Source of the DNA: Holophagae bacterium
GTDB taxonomy: Bacteria > Acidobacteriota > Holophagae > Acanthopleuribacterales > Acanthopleuribacteraceae
DNA: 64,000 nucleotides
Direction of reading: 5' to 3'
Assembly: GCA_030429565.1 (NCBI GenBank)
Contig: JAUIFE010000023.1
Location: 62,001-126,000, forward strand
The stretch's first letter is position 1, and each line of letters starts with the position of its first letter. Made by a program: the position numbers and the translations under genes. This document shows positions 25,524-34,457 of the stretch, piece after piece. Below the pieces are notes generated by a model. The model had not been told where the DNA came from, ran no database searches, and saw nothing but the letters and a program-made list of their open reading frames with translations.

Positions 25524-25970
25524 ATGGCTAAAACGAAAAAGAAGCGCAACAAAACTACGAACCCGCACCGTCCACACGTTCAACTCACCGACCAGCAATA
25601 CCGCGAACGACTGCTTGTGCTGTTAGAAGCGCGCGAAACGCATTACGACGACCAGAACGCCTTCTTCGACCTGAGCGGCGGCCAACGGCAAGCGGTGGCC
25701 CAAGCGGAATTTGAGTTGGTCGCTCGACGAGAAAAAATTCCCGTGATGATCGTCCCGATCAAAGGCAAGCCGACCTTGGGGTTCGTGTTTCCTCCTGGCA
25801 AAAGACCGTCGCCGCAAGTGCTCGTTCGCGGCCCCGGCGGGGAGATCAAATTTCGATCGCCTGCACCGGAGCAAGAAGAAACTGCTGAAGAAAGCAGTGC
25901 GGCCCTGCCGACAGACGAATCAGATCTCGCGCTCTCTGAACCCTCGCGGATCGCGGGCGAAACCATCTAG
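25524..25970 (+). CDS. Hypothetical protein, 148 aa
   Basis: A Lys-rich N-terminus (AKTKKKRNK) is followed by a helical segment (RLLVLLEARETHYDD), a strand PVMIVPIKGKPTLGFVFPPG, and a Glu/Ala-rich acidic tail. No family is recognised. It follows the XRE gene in the same direction at 49 bases. Its 3' end overlaps that of the next, opposite gene by 51 bases. AAGGAT lies about 30 bases upstream, too far to act as a ribosome-binding site. Confidence 0.55.
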   Translation: MAKTKKKRNKTTNPHRPHVQLTDQQYRERLLVLLEARETHYDDQNAFFDLSGGQRQAVAQAEFELVARREKIPVMIVPIKGKPTLGFVFPPGKRPSPQVLVRGPGGEIKFRSPAPEQEETAEESSAALPTDESDLALSEPSRIAGETI

Positions 25971-26354
25971 CCACTCAGGATCGAGGCCGGTACCGAATAC
26001 ACGATCAAGACCGGCGGCGTGAAGAGCCACACGCTGGAATCGGACACTCATGGTGTACCCGGCAAGAAAAGTGGGCACGAGCGATCGCGCCGATTCAAAC
26101 TCCCGAATCCGGTGAACGATGTGCTGTGCATCTTTCCCCGCGTCCAGATTGAGCAACAGGGCCGAACAAGGGCTCACAGCAACGGCGGGCGAATCGGACT
26201 GGCCGTGTTGCTCCGCCAGCGCCACAGAGCGCAGCAGCACCTCGGCAGGAACCGGAAAGGCTTCCAGCACAAAATGCTGGCGCGCGGCGTGGCGTGTGAC
26301 GAGGGCGCACAGTTGCGCATTTGGCTCAAAGACAAAAAGGGGTTTGGGAATCAT
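25920..26354 (-). CDS. Receiver-like (degenerate CheY-fold) protein
   Basis: The 144-aa protein has the alternating strand-helix order of a receiver: LFVFEPNAQLCALVTRH, then SALLLNLDAGKDA with Asp at the place of the phospho-acceptor (about 71), then LVPTFLAGYT and GLDRVFG. The usual N-terminal acidic pair and the conserved Lys are not clear, so phosphorylation is doubtful. It may be a receiver-like adaptor. The upstream DNA has TATTTCTTTC, a weaker form of the arm's leader. Confidence 0.5.
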   Translation of the reverse strand: MIPKPLFVFEPNAQLCALVTRHAARQHFVLEAFPVPAEVLLRSVALAEQHGQSDSPAVAVSPCSALLLNLDAGKDAQHIVHRIREFESARSLVPTFLAGYTMSVRFQRVALHAAGLDRVFGTGLDPEWLDGFARDPRGFREREI

Positions 26355-26411
26355 TCGCGAAAGAAATAGGGTATAAAAGACGATTCAATTCATATGCGAT
26401 ATCGAGCGCAT

Positions 26412-26424
26412 GATAATTAGAGTT
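26412..26424 (+). repeat. 13-bp repeat flanking the integrase, left copy
   Basis: GATAATTAGAGTT here is exactly inverted at 27475-27487, on the other side of the integrase gene. Arm-type integrase binding or an invertible segment is possible. Confidence 0.5.
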
Positions 26425-26440
26425 CCCGTAACCTGTCAAG

Positions 26441-26450
26441 TATACCTCAG
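26441..26450 (+). repeat. Candidate attachment-site core, left
   Basis: TATACCTCAG overlaps the integrase stop codon and recurs at 42827-42836, just after the last gene of the 27-42.7 kb block. The match is only ten bases, so the call is weak. Confidence 0.35.
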
Positions 26451-27469
26451 ATGAGTTGTTCTTCATGCAGCCACTCCGCGACTTCATTGGAAAAGTTGAC
26501 TCTGAGCTTGCTGCGGAGATCATAGTAGAGCAGCATCTCAACAGAGCCATGGCCACTGGCGTTCATGAGTCTGGTGAGATCGTCCGTCATATCCAGGCCA
26601 TTGGAAATAAATGAGGCCCGGAAGCTGTGCGGCGTAACGCCGGACTTTTGAGGGAGCACCTTTTTGGCCGTGGTGGTCACGAGATGGTACACGAACTCAC
26701 CCGATATTGGCTTATGCGGCTGTTTGCTTCGCCGATCGCGCATTGGCCGGAATAGGTAATCGCCGTGATGGCCGTTTTCGGCGCGGAAGCGCAGCAGCAG
26801 GGATAGCAGGCGTTTGTCCATGGGGTTTAGTTTTTCTCGCAGGCCTTTCTGAATCGTGGTGAGCTTGCCTTCGACCTCGTCAATCTGTGACCAGCGCAAG
26901 GTCGCGGCTTCTTTTCTGCGAAGGCAGAATACCAGCATGCACAGGATCAGCAGATAGTTACGGGTACCTGCTTCGTCCACGGCCGAATTCTTGAGGTAGC
27001 GCAGCATGGCCAGGATCTCGTCCTTGTTGAGAAAAGTCGTGTTGCTTTTGGCCTGTGCCGGAAGCGGGTCGATGTACTCGGCGGGGTTGAGCCCTGCGTA
27101 CCCGTGGTAGCGGCGCAGGTACTTAAAAAAGGATTGTAAAGCGAATTTTCGTCTATTCCAGCTTTTGGGATTTAGCGGCGTGTTGGTCGCGGGGTCGCGT
27201 CGGAGTCCCTGCTGCAAATAGCGGAAGACTTGGTCACATAGGGCGCTCAGCTCAATCATTTGCAGTTCTTCAATGGACGTGGTCGACCACGCGGAGAATG
27301 ACAGGAATCCGGCAACTTCCCGTCGGTACGCGCGCGCGGTTTCCGGTGAACGTTGTTTGCTCAGGAAGGCCTCGAAGGCTTCCTGTATTGAGATTTTTTG
27401 GTGAAAGGCCACTGGTCGGAATCCATCGGCGGCAGAAAGCTGTGGGGAGGATGAATCGGGGGTCAACAT
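26447..27469 (-). CDS. Tyrosine recombinase / integrase
   Basis: The 340-aa protein is full length. The N-terminal core-binding domain runs about 25-135 (SIQEAFEAFLSKQRSPETARAY in part). The catalytic domain has Arg in LRRKEAATLRW (about 189), the TPHSFRASFIS box (about 274-284), GHGSVEMLLYYD with His (about 303), and the nucleophile Tyr near 311. It is of the XerD/phage integrase class. Its 3' end abuts a possible attachment core, and the gene is flanked by 13-bp inverted repeats. It probably mobilises the block to its right. Confidence 0.9.
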   Translation of the reverse strand: MLTPDSSSPQLSAADGFRPVAFHQKISIQEAFEAFLSKQRSPETARAYRREVAGFLSFSAWSTTSIEELQMIELSALCDQVFRYLQQGLRRDPATNTPLNPKSWNRRKFALQSFFKYLRRYHGYAGLNPAEYIDPLPAQAKSNTTFLNKDEILAMLRYLKNSAVDEAGTRNYLLILCMLVFCLRRKEAATLRWSQIDEVEGKLTTIQKGLREKLNPMDKRLLSLLLRFRAENGHHGDYLFRPMRDRRSKQPHKPISGEFVYHLVTTTAKKVLPQKSGVTPHSFRASFISNGLDMTDDLTRLMNASGHGSVEMLLYYDLRSKLRVNFSNEVAEWLHEEQLI

Positions 27470-27474
27470 CTGGT

Positions 27475-27487
27475 AACTCTAATTATC
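27475..27487 (-). repeat. 13-bp repeat flanking the integrase, right copy
   Basis: Exact reverse complement of 26412-26424; it lies six bases upstream of the integrase start. Confidence 0.5.
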
Positions 27488-27557
27488 GGCAGCACGATAC
27501 AGAGAAACTGGCTGCCGTACAAGTGGGGTTTCCCAACTCATTCGTTGGAGGACCCAC

Positions 27558-27998
27558 ATGCGCATCGTCGTCGTCATCGCCTGCTTGGCCTTCGCCACCG
27601 CTCTTCCGGCTGTGGCCCAAACCAGAGTTAATACCTCAAAAGCTGCCGAAGCATTGAACCGTGAAGCCGACAAGGCCCAGCAGCAGGCCCAGCGGCTCAA
27701 GGCCGAGGAACTGAAGTTGCTCAGTGACGCGCAGCGCTGGAAATTCGCGGAGCAACTGGCAAAAGCCGAACTGGATAAGGTAGATCAAAAAATAGCCAAT
27801 GCCAGAAAGGAGCAACTGGCCTTACTCTCAGAGATGGTTTGGAAATTAATGAGCGACGATGAGGCCGGATCAATTTTGCAACAGGACCCAGCGCTCATAC
27901 GGGAAATTCCTGACATCAAGGATCTCATTTCCGAAGCTCCCTGGGCATCGTCGGCGTTAGCCGAACTCATGTTTCAGTGGACAGGCAAGCGCATTTGA
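27558..27998 (+). CDS. Exported coiled-coil protein, 146 aa
   Basis: A classic signal peptide (MRIVVVIACLAFATALPAVAQ, cleavage after VAQ or AVA) is followed by an Ala/Glu/Lys-rich coiled coil (about 28-100) and a Trp-rich end. GGAGG lies seven bases before the ATG. Small periplasmic coiled-coil proteins in such positions may be transfer-channel or surface-exclusion components; this is inference. It is divergent from the integrase. Confidence 0.75.
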   Translation: MRIVVVIACLAFATALPAVAQTRVNTSKAAEALNREADKAQQQAQRLKAEELKLLSDAQRWKFAEQLAKAELDKVDQKIANARKEQLALLSEMVWKLMSDDEAGSILQQDPALIREIPDIKDLISEAPWASSALAELMFQWTGKRI

Positions 27999-28049
27999 TT
28001 TCCGCCCGTTTCCTCGGCAAAATGAAAGAGCCCACTGTAATTTCAACGT

Positions 28050-28895
28050 ATGCCTGATGAACTCCGCCATAAACCGGAAAAGAATGATCAAATTGAGACG
28101 ACAGGAGCCGAGCGTCTTGCGTCTCTTCGCCAGAAGGTAAACCGATTAGTCGCACGATCCAAGGATCTTGAAATAAGCCAACAAGCGGATGAGTTCACCA
28201 GGGTTGAACGAGCAAAGAAAACCCTTTCCGACACTCGGCGGTCTGTTCAATCAAGGCAAGAATCGGCCAAATCAAAAGGGGTTCAGGCTGCTAGCGATCA
28301 TGAGAAGATCGCAAAACAGCGGAAGAAGCAAGAAAAGGCGGCTACCGAAATTCGAGAAACCGCGACCATGCTCGATACCGCAAATCTCGTGGATCTTTCC
28401 GCGCATGATGCCGACAGCGTGACAGACCAAATGGCCCGGCTTGAAGTGGATGCCGCTGATGCTGTGCAGGTCGAAACCGCATCCAGACATGGGTACGAGA
28501 CTCATGATTTCCTGACATTGGCGCAAATGGCTGCCAAGCTCGGCCGCCCAGTATTGGAAAATGGCCAACCGCTGCTTTCCGTCCTTTCCCGGCCGGAAAC
28601 CAAGCATTTCCTTGCCACACTGGCCGCACTCCAGCGCGCCTACAACACCTCAGCAAGCAGGCGGCCAACCGCATTGCTCCGCGAACTCGAAACCTCAGAC
28701 TTGGCCGCCTTGGTACGCGGCTTTGAGAACCACCTTGATCAAAACCGGCCGGGATTCTTCGCCAGCAACACCTATAAGTGGCGCGACCTCACGGCCGTAG
28801 CCGAAGACTTCTTTGAGATCGTCAACGGTCAGCGACAATCAACTGGAACCGAGCTGTACCGGAAGGTCTTCATTGACAAAAAGCTGGACTCCTAA
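28050..28895 (+). CDS. Hypothetical coiled-coil protein, 281 aa
   Basis: A long Lys/Arg/Gln/Glu-rich coiled coil covers about residues 10-115. A globular C-terminal half (about 140-281) contains GRPVLENGQPLLSVL and ends ELYRKVFIDKK. No signal peptide or known domain was seen. It follows the exported coiled-coil gene by 51 bases and is likely in the same transcript. No strong Shine-Dalgarno sequence is present. Confidence 0.65.
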   Translation: MPDELRHKPEKNDQIETTGAERLASLRQKVNRLVARSKDLEISQQADEFTRVERAKKTLSDTRRSVQSRQESAKSKGVQAASDHEKIAKQRKKQEKAATEIRETATMLDTANLVDLSAHDADSVTDQMARLEVDAADAVQVETASRHGYETHDFLTLAQMAAKLGRPVLENGQPLLSVLSRPETKHFLATLAALQRAYNTSASRRPTALLRELETSDLAALVRGFENHLDQNRPGFFASNTYKWRDLTAVAEDFFEIVNGQRQSTGTELYRKVFIDKKLDS

Positions 28896-29067
28896 ACTAG
28901 GCCAACTTCACCGTCGAAGTTGAGGCAAAAGAAAAGTTGGATCTTAGTAGTAGTGTGGAATAACTCCGGTCGAGCAAATTCTGCTATGATTTCCTGGCAA
29001 TATCAGCACTTACTCAAATACTTTCATTTGGAATGCCTTTCATGTTGCGGTTGTCGTAGGAGGCGAA

Positions 29068-29769
29068 ATGGCGATCTCTCCCAAAACCAGAAAAATACTA
29101 TGGACAAAAGCCAGGAATCAATGTTCTTTTCCTGGATGTACAATGGAACTCACCTGGGATCTTGATCCTGACAAACCAACCGTAATCGGCGAAGAAGCGC
29201 ATATTGTGAGTTCCTCAATAGATGGTCCACGAGGAAACGCTCCGCTACCACTTGAAGAGCGTGATGAATACCCAAACCTCATGGTGTTATGCCGGAACCA
29301 TCACAAGTTCATTGACGACAATGAACACATCTTTACGGTGGAAGCCCTTCGGGAAATGAAACTTGCCCATGAGCTGAATGTAGCCGAAAGAGGACCGTCA
29401 CTGGAAACGACCCTGGATGAGCTAAAAGAAATGGCCAGGAAAGAAGCTGAACGCCCGAAGCCACTGTGGCAACTGACAACGGATGAATTAAAAACAGAAA
29501 AAGCGTACAGAGAGAAGCTTCGCAATCAGTCTTATTGGAAGTTTTTCTCTTCCAGAATCAATGCGATATCGTTAGCCGTACTGCTTCCGGCAATCGCCAG
29601 CGCCGTCCTTTTGCGAGGCTTTTGGTCTGTCTCCTTCGCCATTGTTAGCTGGCTGGTTGTAGGCGGCATTTTTTCGCGGAGGTACTTCAAAGAATTAGAA
29701 TTCCAAGGAATGCAACGTAAAGCGCTAAAAGAGATCGAAATGCTTCTCCGGCAGCATGGTGAGTTGTAG
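29068..29769 (+). CDS. Membrane-anchored HNH endonuclease
   Basis: The 233-aa protein has an N-terminal HNH nuclease: CSFPGC (19-24), the catalytic His in EEAHIV (45), Asn in YPNLMVLCRNHHKFID (70), and His78-His79. Residues about 95-160 form a coiled linker. Two hydrophobic segments follow at about 168-185 and 188-206 (ISLAVLLPAIASAVLL and FAIVSWLVVGGIF), then a short cytoplasmic tail. A membrane-tethered nuclease would meet DNA on entry, suggesting exclusion of phage or plasmid DNA. AGGAGG lies four bases before the ATG. It stands alone between the coiled-coil gene and a convergent regulator gene. Confidence 0.8.
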   Translation: MAISPKTRKILWTKARNQCSFPGCTMELTWDLDPDKPTVIGEEAHIVSSSIDGPRGNAPLPLEERDEYPNLMVLCRNHHKFIDDNEHIFTVEALREMKLAHELNVAERGPSLETTLDELKEMARKEAERPKPLWQLTTDELKTEKAYREKLRNQSYWKFFSSRINAISLAVLLPAIASAVLLRGFWSVSFAIVSWLVVGGIFSRRYFKELEFQGMQRKALKEIEMLLRQHGEL

Positions 29770-29818
29770 TTTATGGAGAAATGCGAGGGCTCGATCTTTT
29801 TCAGCCAAAAGTTATCGC

Positions 29819-32329
29819 TTAGTAACAATCGATCCCCGTGAGTTCAGCCGCAACTTTGATTGACTCACAGGGGGCTATCGATTCCTGGTTCCCCTTTACC
29901 AGCTCCAAGTTATTGATAAGCTCATCGCACGCTACTCCGGCATACTGCGGAACGTACTTGAGAAAAGTTCCATGCGCGACCAGAAGGTAATCAACAGACT
30001 GACAGGGCAACGTCGGATCACCATTGAGCACATAGAGTTCGCGATAGGCGACGGCAGCATTCAGATTCGTTATCGCAAAATGAACTGGCTTTTTCTGGTT
30101 TCCGTAGGCAGCTTTCGCTCGTTCATAGGCGTAAATCGCTTCTGCGATGATCTCCGGGTCTTTTTGGATCTGCGCCTGTTTGATCAAAACCTCCCCGAGG
30201 TTGTTGTGGATCATGGCGAGGTCAAGGGGGGCTTGTTCCCACGTGTAGCTCTGAATGGCTGATCGAAAGACCTCCTCGGCTTCCTTGAGGGTTACCAGAT
30301 CTTTATTCATCGTTCCCAGATGCATCAGCACAATACCGAAATTACTTTGAGCAACCGCCCAATGGTAGGGAGCTTGCTCCTGAGCGAACGAGGAAAAAAG
30401 TTCCCGAAAAAGTTCTTTCGCTTTATTGAGTAGACCAGCGCTTTGATTCCGTTCGGCCATCCGAGTGTAACAGGCACCGAGGTTACTCGCGGTAGATCCC
30501 CAGTAGTAGGGAGCCCGTTCAGGCGAAAAAACCGAGAGGGCCTTTTCGGAGTGCTCAATGCCTTTTTCCAAATAGGCTGGATCGGTGGTGCGTTCACCCA
30601 TCAGGGTGTACACCGCACCAAGCCCCGATTGGATAAGGCCCCACAGGTCGGGTGTTTTATCCTCAGACACGAACTCCAGCGCGGATTCGTAGGTGGTAAT
30701 CGCTTCTTGGAAGTATTGTGGTTGGAGATATCGTTCACCCAATCGGTATTGAGAGATAGCCAGTCCAATTCGTGCCAGGGCATCCTGTCGATCTTGTCGG
30801 CCAGCGTCCACAATTTCCGAATACAATTTGATCGATTCTTCCAGGTACGTTTTGTCGGCGTTGCGCTCTCCCGCAACACGTAACACCCGAGCCAAGTTTC
30901 GGCGTGCTTCGAACCATTCCAGGGGAAACGATTGTGGCGGTAAATGCCCAGAAGCCGTTTCCAGCAGAAGCTTGGCTTGTTCCAGGTAGTCATTGTCTCC
31001 GGCCAGTTCTCCATGAATGATCAGCGCGCAGGCGACGACAAATTGTACGGTTCCTAATTCACGAGCCGTCCAGTTTTTCAGCAATTCCTGATTGGCCAGC
31101 AAATGTACCCCCTTATCGACAAAGGGCTTGATGTCCGCGCGTAAAAACCGGCCTTCTTGTCCGAGGTATTCTTTGTCGTAATGGGCCACCAAAAGCATTT
31201 TCAGGACCTGAGCGAGATCTTCCCACAGGAGATTTGGGAGGGCGAGGCTTTCGGTAATCTTAAAGCGGCTCCAGGAGGGTACCTGACGCAATTCCTCACT
31301 TGGTGTCCAGTGCAACTTGATGTGGATTTGATTTCCCAGCCGCAGGACCTTCCCCCACACCATGATATCGGACCCATTTTTCCGTAAGATCGCTCGCACA
31401 GCGGCTTCGGCTTCGTCCTTGGCAGCTTGCGGGTTCTGATTGAACGTCTCGAAACGATCCTCCAAACGGAGCACTTCGATCCCTGGTTCCTCCAGCAACG
31501 TCTCGCAAATGAGCCGCTCAACCTGCCGATCAGGATCGTTTTCAAACCCCGCCACGATGATCGAGAGTTTGGTCTCGCTGGCGTGGGGCAGCTCGGGTGA
31601 CGCTCCAAAAAAACCGTCGGGAAGGGAATACACGATGATGCCGCCAACGACCACGACTAAAAGTGCGGCCACCAACGTGAACGCTTGAGGTGAAGAGCGG
31701 TTGTGTTGCGGGTTTGCCATACCCTGGTCACTGCGCCCTGGCTCGCCTGGGAAAGAGTGAGGGGCTTCTTTAGTCTTGGTCTCGCCCGATGGTACTGATT
31801 GCGGCGTTTCGCTGGCCTCGGCGGGAAGCTCTTTTTCAGAACCGGGAGCACGTCCCTCCGTGGGCAAGCAGGGAATGGATTTCACCGAGAGGTTAATCAG
31901 TTCAAATCCTTCTTCCCCATCGGCGGTATCGGCCTTGCGAGCGATCCCATTGGTTAACCGGAATTGGTTTCTCAGGGCGGTGTTGATGTTGGAAATACAG
32001 TTGGCTGCCGTTGAGAAGTTGGCCTGCTCATTGCCTTTACTGCGACCACCCTCTGGTTGGGTGGCAAGCAAATCACAGATTTCCTTCCAGCTGGTCACGG
32101 TTCCTGGGTTTTTGTCTTCGTTCTTGAGAAGGTTTACCAGAACCCTCACTCGTGTGGGACCGAATGTTCGCTTACCGGTCGTCTGCGTGGTGATGAATTC
32201 TTGAGAATTGTTCTTCAGGGTAAAAATTGTACTCTCAGATACTTGAGCGAAAAAACACTCACCGGTTTCTGTTAAGGTCACTTGGAGCAGGTCGTGATCA
32301 CACGTAGTCGGTGTTAGGGTCTCGTCCAT
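29819..32329 (-). CDS. wHTH-transmembrane-TPR signalling protein
   Basis: The 836-aa protein has a cytoplasmic N-terminal winged-helix DNA-binding part of the OmpR/CadC type (about 40-165: FTTQ-like strand, VRVLVNLL, SWKEICDLLA, ISNINTALRNQF). A Pro/Glu/Ser linker and one membrane span (about 213-235, LVAALLVVVVGGIIVY) follow. Next comes a TolB- or YhcD-like periplasmic domain (about 250-420), then a long TPR array (about 430-800, with repeated YLEKA/E and ALE patterns). CadC-like proteins sense outside the membrane and bind DNA directly. Its start overlaps the 3' end of the upstream gene by 32 bases. It may control the neighbouring transfer operon. Confidence 0.75.
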   Translation of the reverse strand: MDETLTPTTCDHDLLQVTLTETGECFFAQVSESTIFTLKNNSQEFITTQTTGKRTFGPTRVRVLVNLLKNEDKNPGTVTSWKEICDLLATQPEGGRSKGNEQANFSTAANCISNINTALRNQFRLTNGIARKADTADGEEGFELINLSVKSIPCLPTEGRAPGSEKELPAEASETPQSVPSGETKTKEAPHSFPGEPGRSDQGMANPQHNRSSPQAFTLVAALLVVVVGGIIVYSLPDGFFGASPELPHASETKLSIIVAGFENDPDRQVERLICETLLEEPGIEVLRLEDRFETFNQNPQAAKDEAEAAVRAILRKNGSDIMVWGKVLRLGNQIHIKLHWTPSEELRQVPSWSRFKITESLALPNLLWEDLAQVLKMLLVAHYDKEYLGQEGRFLRADIKPFVDKGVHLLANQELLKNWTARELGTVQFVVACALIIHGELAGDNDYLEQAKLLLETASGHLPPQSFPLEWFEARRNLARVLRVAGERNADKTYLEESIKLYSEIVDAGRQDRQDALARIGLAISQYRLGERYLQPQYFQEAITTYESALEFVSEDKTPDLWGLIQSGLGAVYTLMGERTTDPAYLEKGIEHSEKALSVFSPERAPYYWGSTASNLGACYTRMAERNQSAGLLNKAKELFRELFSSFAQEQAPYHWAVAQSNFGIVLMHLGTMNKDLVTLKEAEEVFRSAIQSYTWEQAPLDLAMIHNNLGEVLIKQAQIQKDPEIIAEAIYAYERAKAAYGNQKKPVHFAITNLNAAVAYRELYVLNGDPTLPCQSVDYLLVAHGTFLKYVPQYAGVACDELINNLELVKGNQESIAPCESIKVAAELTGIDCY

Positions 32330-32747
32330 GGTAAATAAGCACCTTCATCAGCAGCTTCCGGGTAATGTAAAAGGCCTGAGCCAAATGGTTGAGTTCTTTT
32401 TCGTAATCCTCGTCATCTTGGGCTTCACGAATTTTTCGGTTGTAATATTCGTCGCACTCTCTCAATTCTTCAATTACCTTGTCAAGGTCGATTTTTCGCG
32501 GAATGTAGCCTTTTGGCCCTTTCGGCCTGTCATGGCAAACAACCCACTTCAGCATCCACGGAAATGTGCAATCTAGGCCTGCCAAAGGTGAACCAAAGCA
32601 GCCGTTGTGATCCCGAAACAGCCGTGGCGGATATCCCCACGGATTACCCGCTCTTTCCTCCTCCACTCGTTGCTTGGCAGGAGTTGGTTCAGGTTGAGTT
32701 GGTACAAAAGTTGATCCAGGAGAAATAATACGTCCTCTTGAAGCCAT
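32298..32747 (-). CDS. Hypothetical protein, 149 aa
   Basis: I choose the ATG at 32747 (MASRGRIISPG): seven T directly abut it, and the longer frame from 32822 starts inside the promoter region. The protein has several Cys/His (HNGCFGS, LDCTFPW, VVCHDRPKGP) that could bind a metal, and an acidic helical C-terminus ending at a Tyr-Val. It overlaps the CadC-like gene and is likely co-transcribed. No family is recognised. Confidence 0.6.
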   Translation of the reverse strand: MASRGRIISPGSTFVPTQPEPTPAKQRVEEERAGNPWGYPPRLFRDHNGCFGSPLAGLDCTFPWMLKWVVCHDRPKGPKGYIPRKIDLDKVIEELRECDEYYNRKIREAQDDEDYEKELNHLAQAFYITRKLLMKVLIYHGRDPNTDYV

Positions 32748-32940
32748 AAAAAAAGGTAATGACGCGAGCAGGTTATCAGGGTATGAGAAATAATACAATC
32801 GCAAGATCAATAATACCAGCATCTTAGGGTTATTCTTCGCTTGCTTTCTTCTTCTCGCCTTCTTACGTTATAGGCAAGCACGCGGCCTGTTTTTCATTTT
32901 CGCCTGAGCGCAAAATCACCCCGTCGCATCGAGGTTTCAC

Positions 32941-34455
32941 ATGGCATCAACCTGGCTCACCAGGCGGCAGCTCCGAGTGGCAGCGCAGAACTGTGTTCGA
33001 AGCTCGGTGCCTGTGCAGTCCTACCTCAATACCATCCGTGCGCGCTTCGTGCAGCGGCTGCCGCGTGCGGAACAATCCCTGCTGGCCACGCCACCGCAGG
33101 TGTTGTCGGCGACCTTTGATCCCACCGTCGAACAACAGACCGCCAGCGGCGAACTGGTCCGCCAGACACCGGCCTCAGAAATATCCCAGCTCCAAACCGC
33201 CGCCGACCATGCCGCCGACTACGTGGGGCACGACCATAAATCCGTGCTGGCGCTGAACCTGCTCGAACACTCCCAACAGATCAGTAATGCGCGCCGATAC
33301 GCCCAATCCGAACACCAGAACACCATCGCCACCCTGCAAGAAGTGCAAGACCGAGAACGTCAAGCCGGACTTTTGGGACAGATGATCGATGCCAACGAAT
33401 CGTTCCCTTCGCACCTCAAAAACCTCAAACCGCTTTGGCGCAAACCCTTTCCCTGGTTTTACTTCCACCATATCGGCGAATACGTCTTGGCGATGTTCTT
33501 CTTCCTCATCGAAACCGTGACCTTGCTGCCGTCCTTCCTGAACGACCAACAAGTGGACATCTCCGACTGGAGTGCCATATGGACCGACCATACCGCCGCC
33601 CTGGTGATCGGTATCCTGAGCGTCACCACCGTCACCGCCACCTTTTTGGGATTAGCCCTGGTCACCGTCTTCTTGGCGCACCGGCTGTACCACCAAGCCG
33701 CAACCATCCGCGCCCCCAAAACCATGGGCATCGCTGTCATCGTCCTGCTGGTGATGATGTTCGCCGCCTCCTACAGCCTGGCCGTACTGCGCGCCAATAT
33801 CAGTTCCACCGCCGCACCAGTGGACACCTTCATGGAAACCAGCTGGGACGAAGGTATGGAGACCATGAGCGAACCGCACTCCACACGGCATCTGCATATC
33901 CTGCTGTTCACCATTATGACCGTCTGCCTGCCGCTCTTGATCGCGCTGTACCACGTTACTCGCCACCACCGCGGACTCTCTCCCGAGATGCAACACAACA
34001 AAGACGAATACCTGCGGTGGCAAGCGGAATACACGGCCTTCCGGCAAGAAGAACACACGTTGCGGATCAAGCACCAACTCCAGCAGATCAGCCTCAACCG
34101 CCGCAACCGCTATCGGCAGCAGCTGGAACGCCAGCAGCAGAAACTGGAAAACGACCTCCAAGCACTGAACAAAAAAGACGAACGACTGGCAGGTGCGGGC
34201 ATGGCCGCCCAAGCAATGGTAACCCAGCACCTGGAAGAGTACCGGCTGGTACTGAGCAAAATCGACCACCACCTGGCAGAAGCCCGAGGGATCTACATGG
34301 AAGTCGCCCTCCACGCGCAAAAACCGCACCTGCTGGATGCCGACGCCGAAGCCAAACTGCTGGCACCAAGAAGCATCACCGACCGCTTACTCCATGATTT
34401 GGAACCCGTTCCGCCCTCAACTCTGCGCCCCAAAAACGCCCCACCGGAGGTGTAA
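32941..34455 (+). CDS. Membrane protein with four spans and C-terminal coiled coil, first gene of seven-gene operon
   Basis: The 504-aa protein has spans at about 177-198, 215-240, 247-267 and 317-337, with a loop of about 45 residues between spans 3 and 4. It ends in a Gln/Leu/Arg-rich coiled coil (about 345-440). GAGG lies six bases before the ATG. It is followed after two bases by the VWA-like gene. Its place at the head of an operon ending in a coupling ATPase suggests an inner-membrane channel or scaffold component. No sequence family is recognised. Confidence 0.75.
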   Translation: MASTWLTRRQLRVAAQNCVRSSVPVQSYLNTIRARFVQRLPRAEQSLLATPPQVLSATFDPTVEQQTASGELVRQTPASEISQLQTAADHAADYVGHDHKSVLALNLLEHSQQISNARRYAQSEHQNTIATLQEVQDRERQAGLLGQMIDANESFPSHLKNLKPLWRKPFPWFYFHHIGEYVLAMFFFLIETVTLLPSFLNDQQVDISDWSAIWTDHTAALVIGILSVTTVTATFLGLALVTVFLAHRLYHQAATIRAPKTMGIAVIVLLVMMFAASYSLAVLRANISSTAAPVDTFMETSWDEGMETMSEPHSTRHLHILLFTIMTVCLPLLIALYHVTRHHRGLSPEMQHNKDEYLRWQAEYTAFRQEEHTLRIKHQLQQISLNRRNRYRQQLERQQQKLENDLQALNKKDERLAGAGMAAQAMVTQHLEEYRLVLSKIDHHLAEARGIYMEVALHAQKPHLLDADAEAKLLAPRSITDRLLHDLEPVPPSTLRPKNAPPEV

Positions 34456-34457
34456 CC

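Noticed and set aside
33435-34397. 320-aa frame overlapping the first operon gene
   Set aside because: Pro/Arg-rich out-of-frame shadow with no start signal; the overlapping 504-aa membrane protein is well supported.
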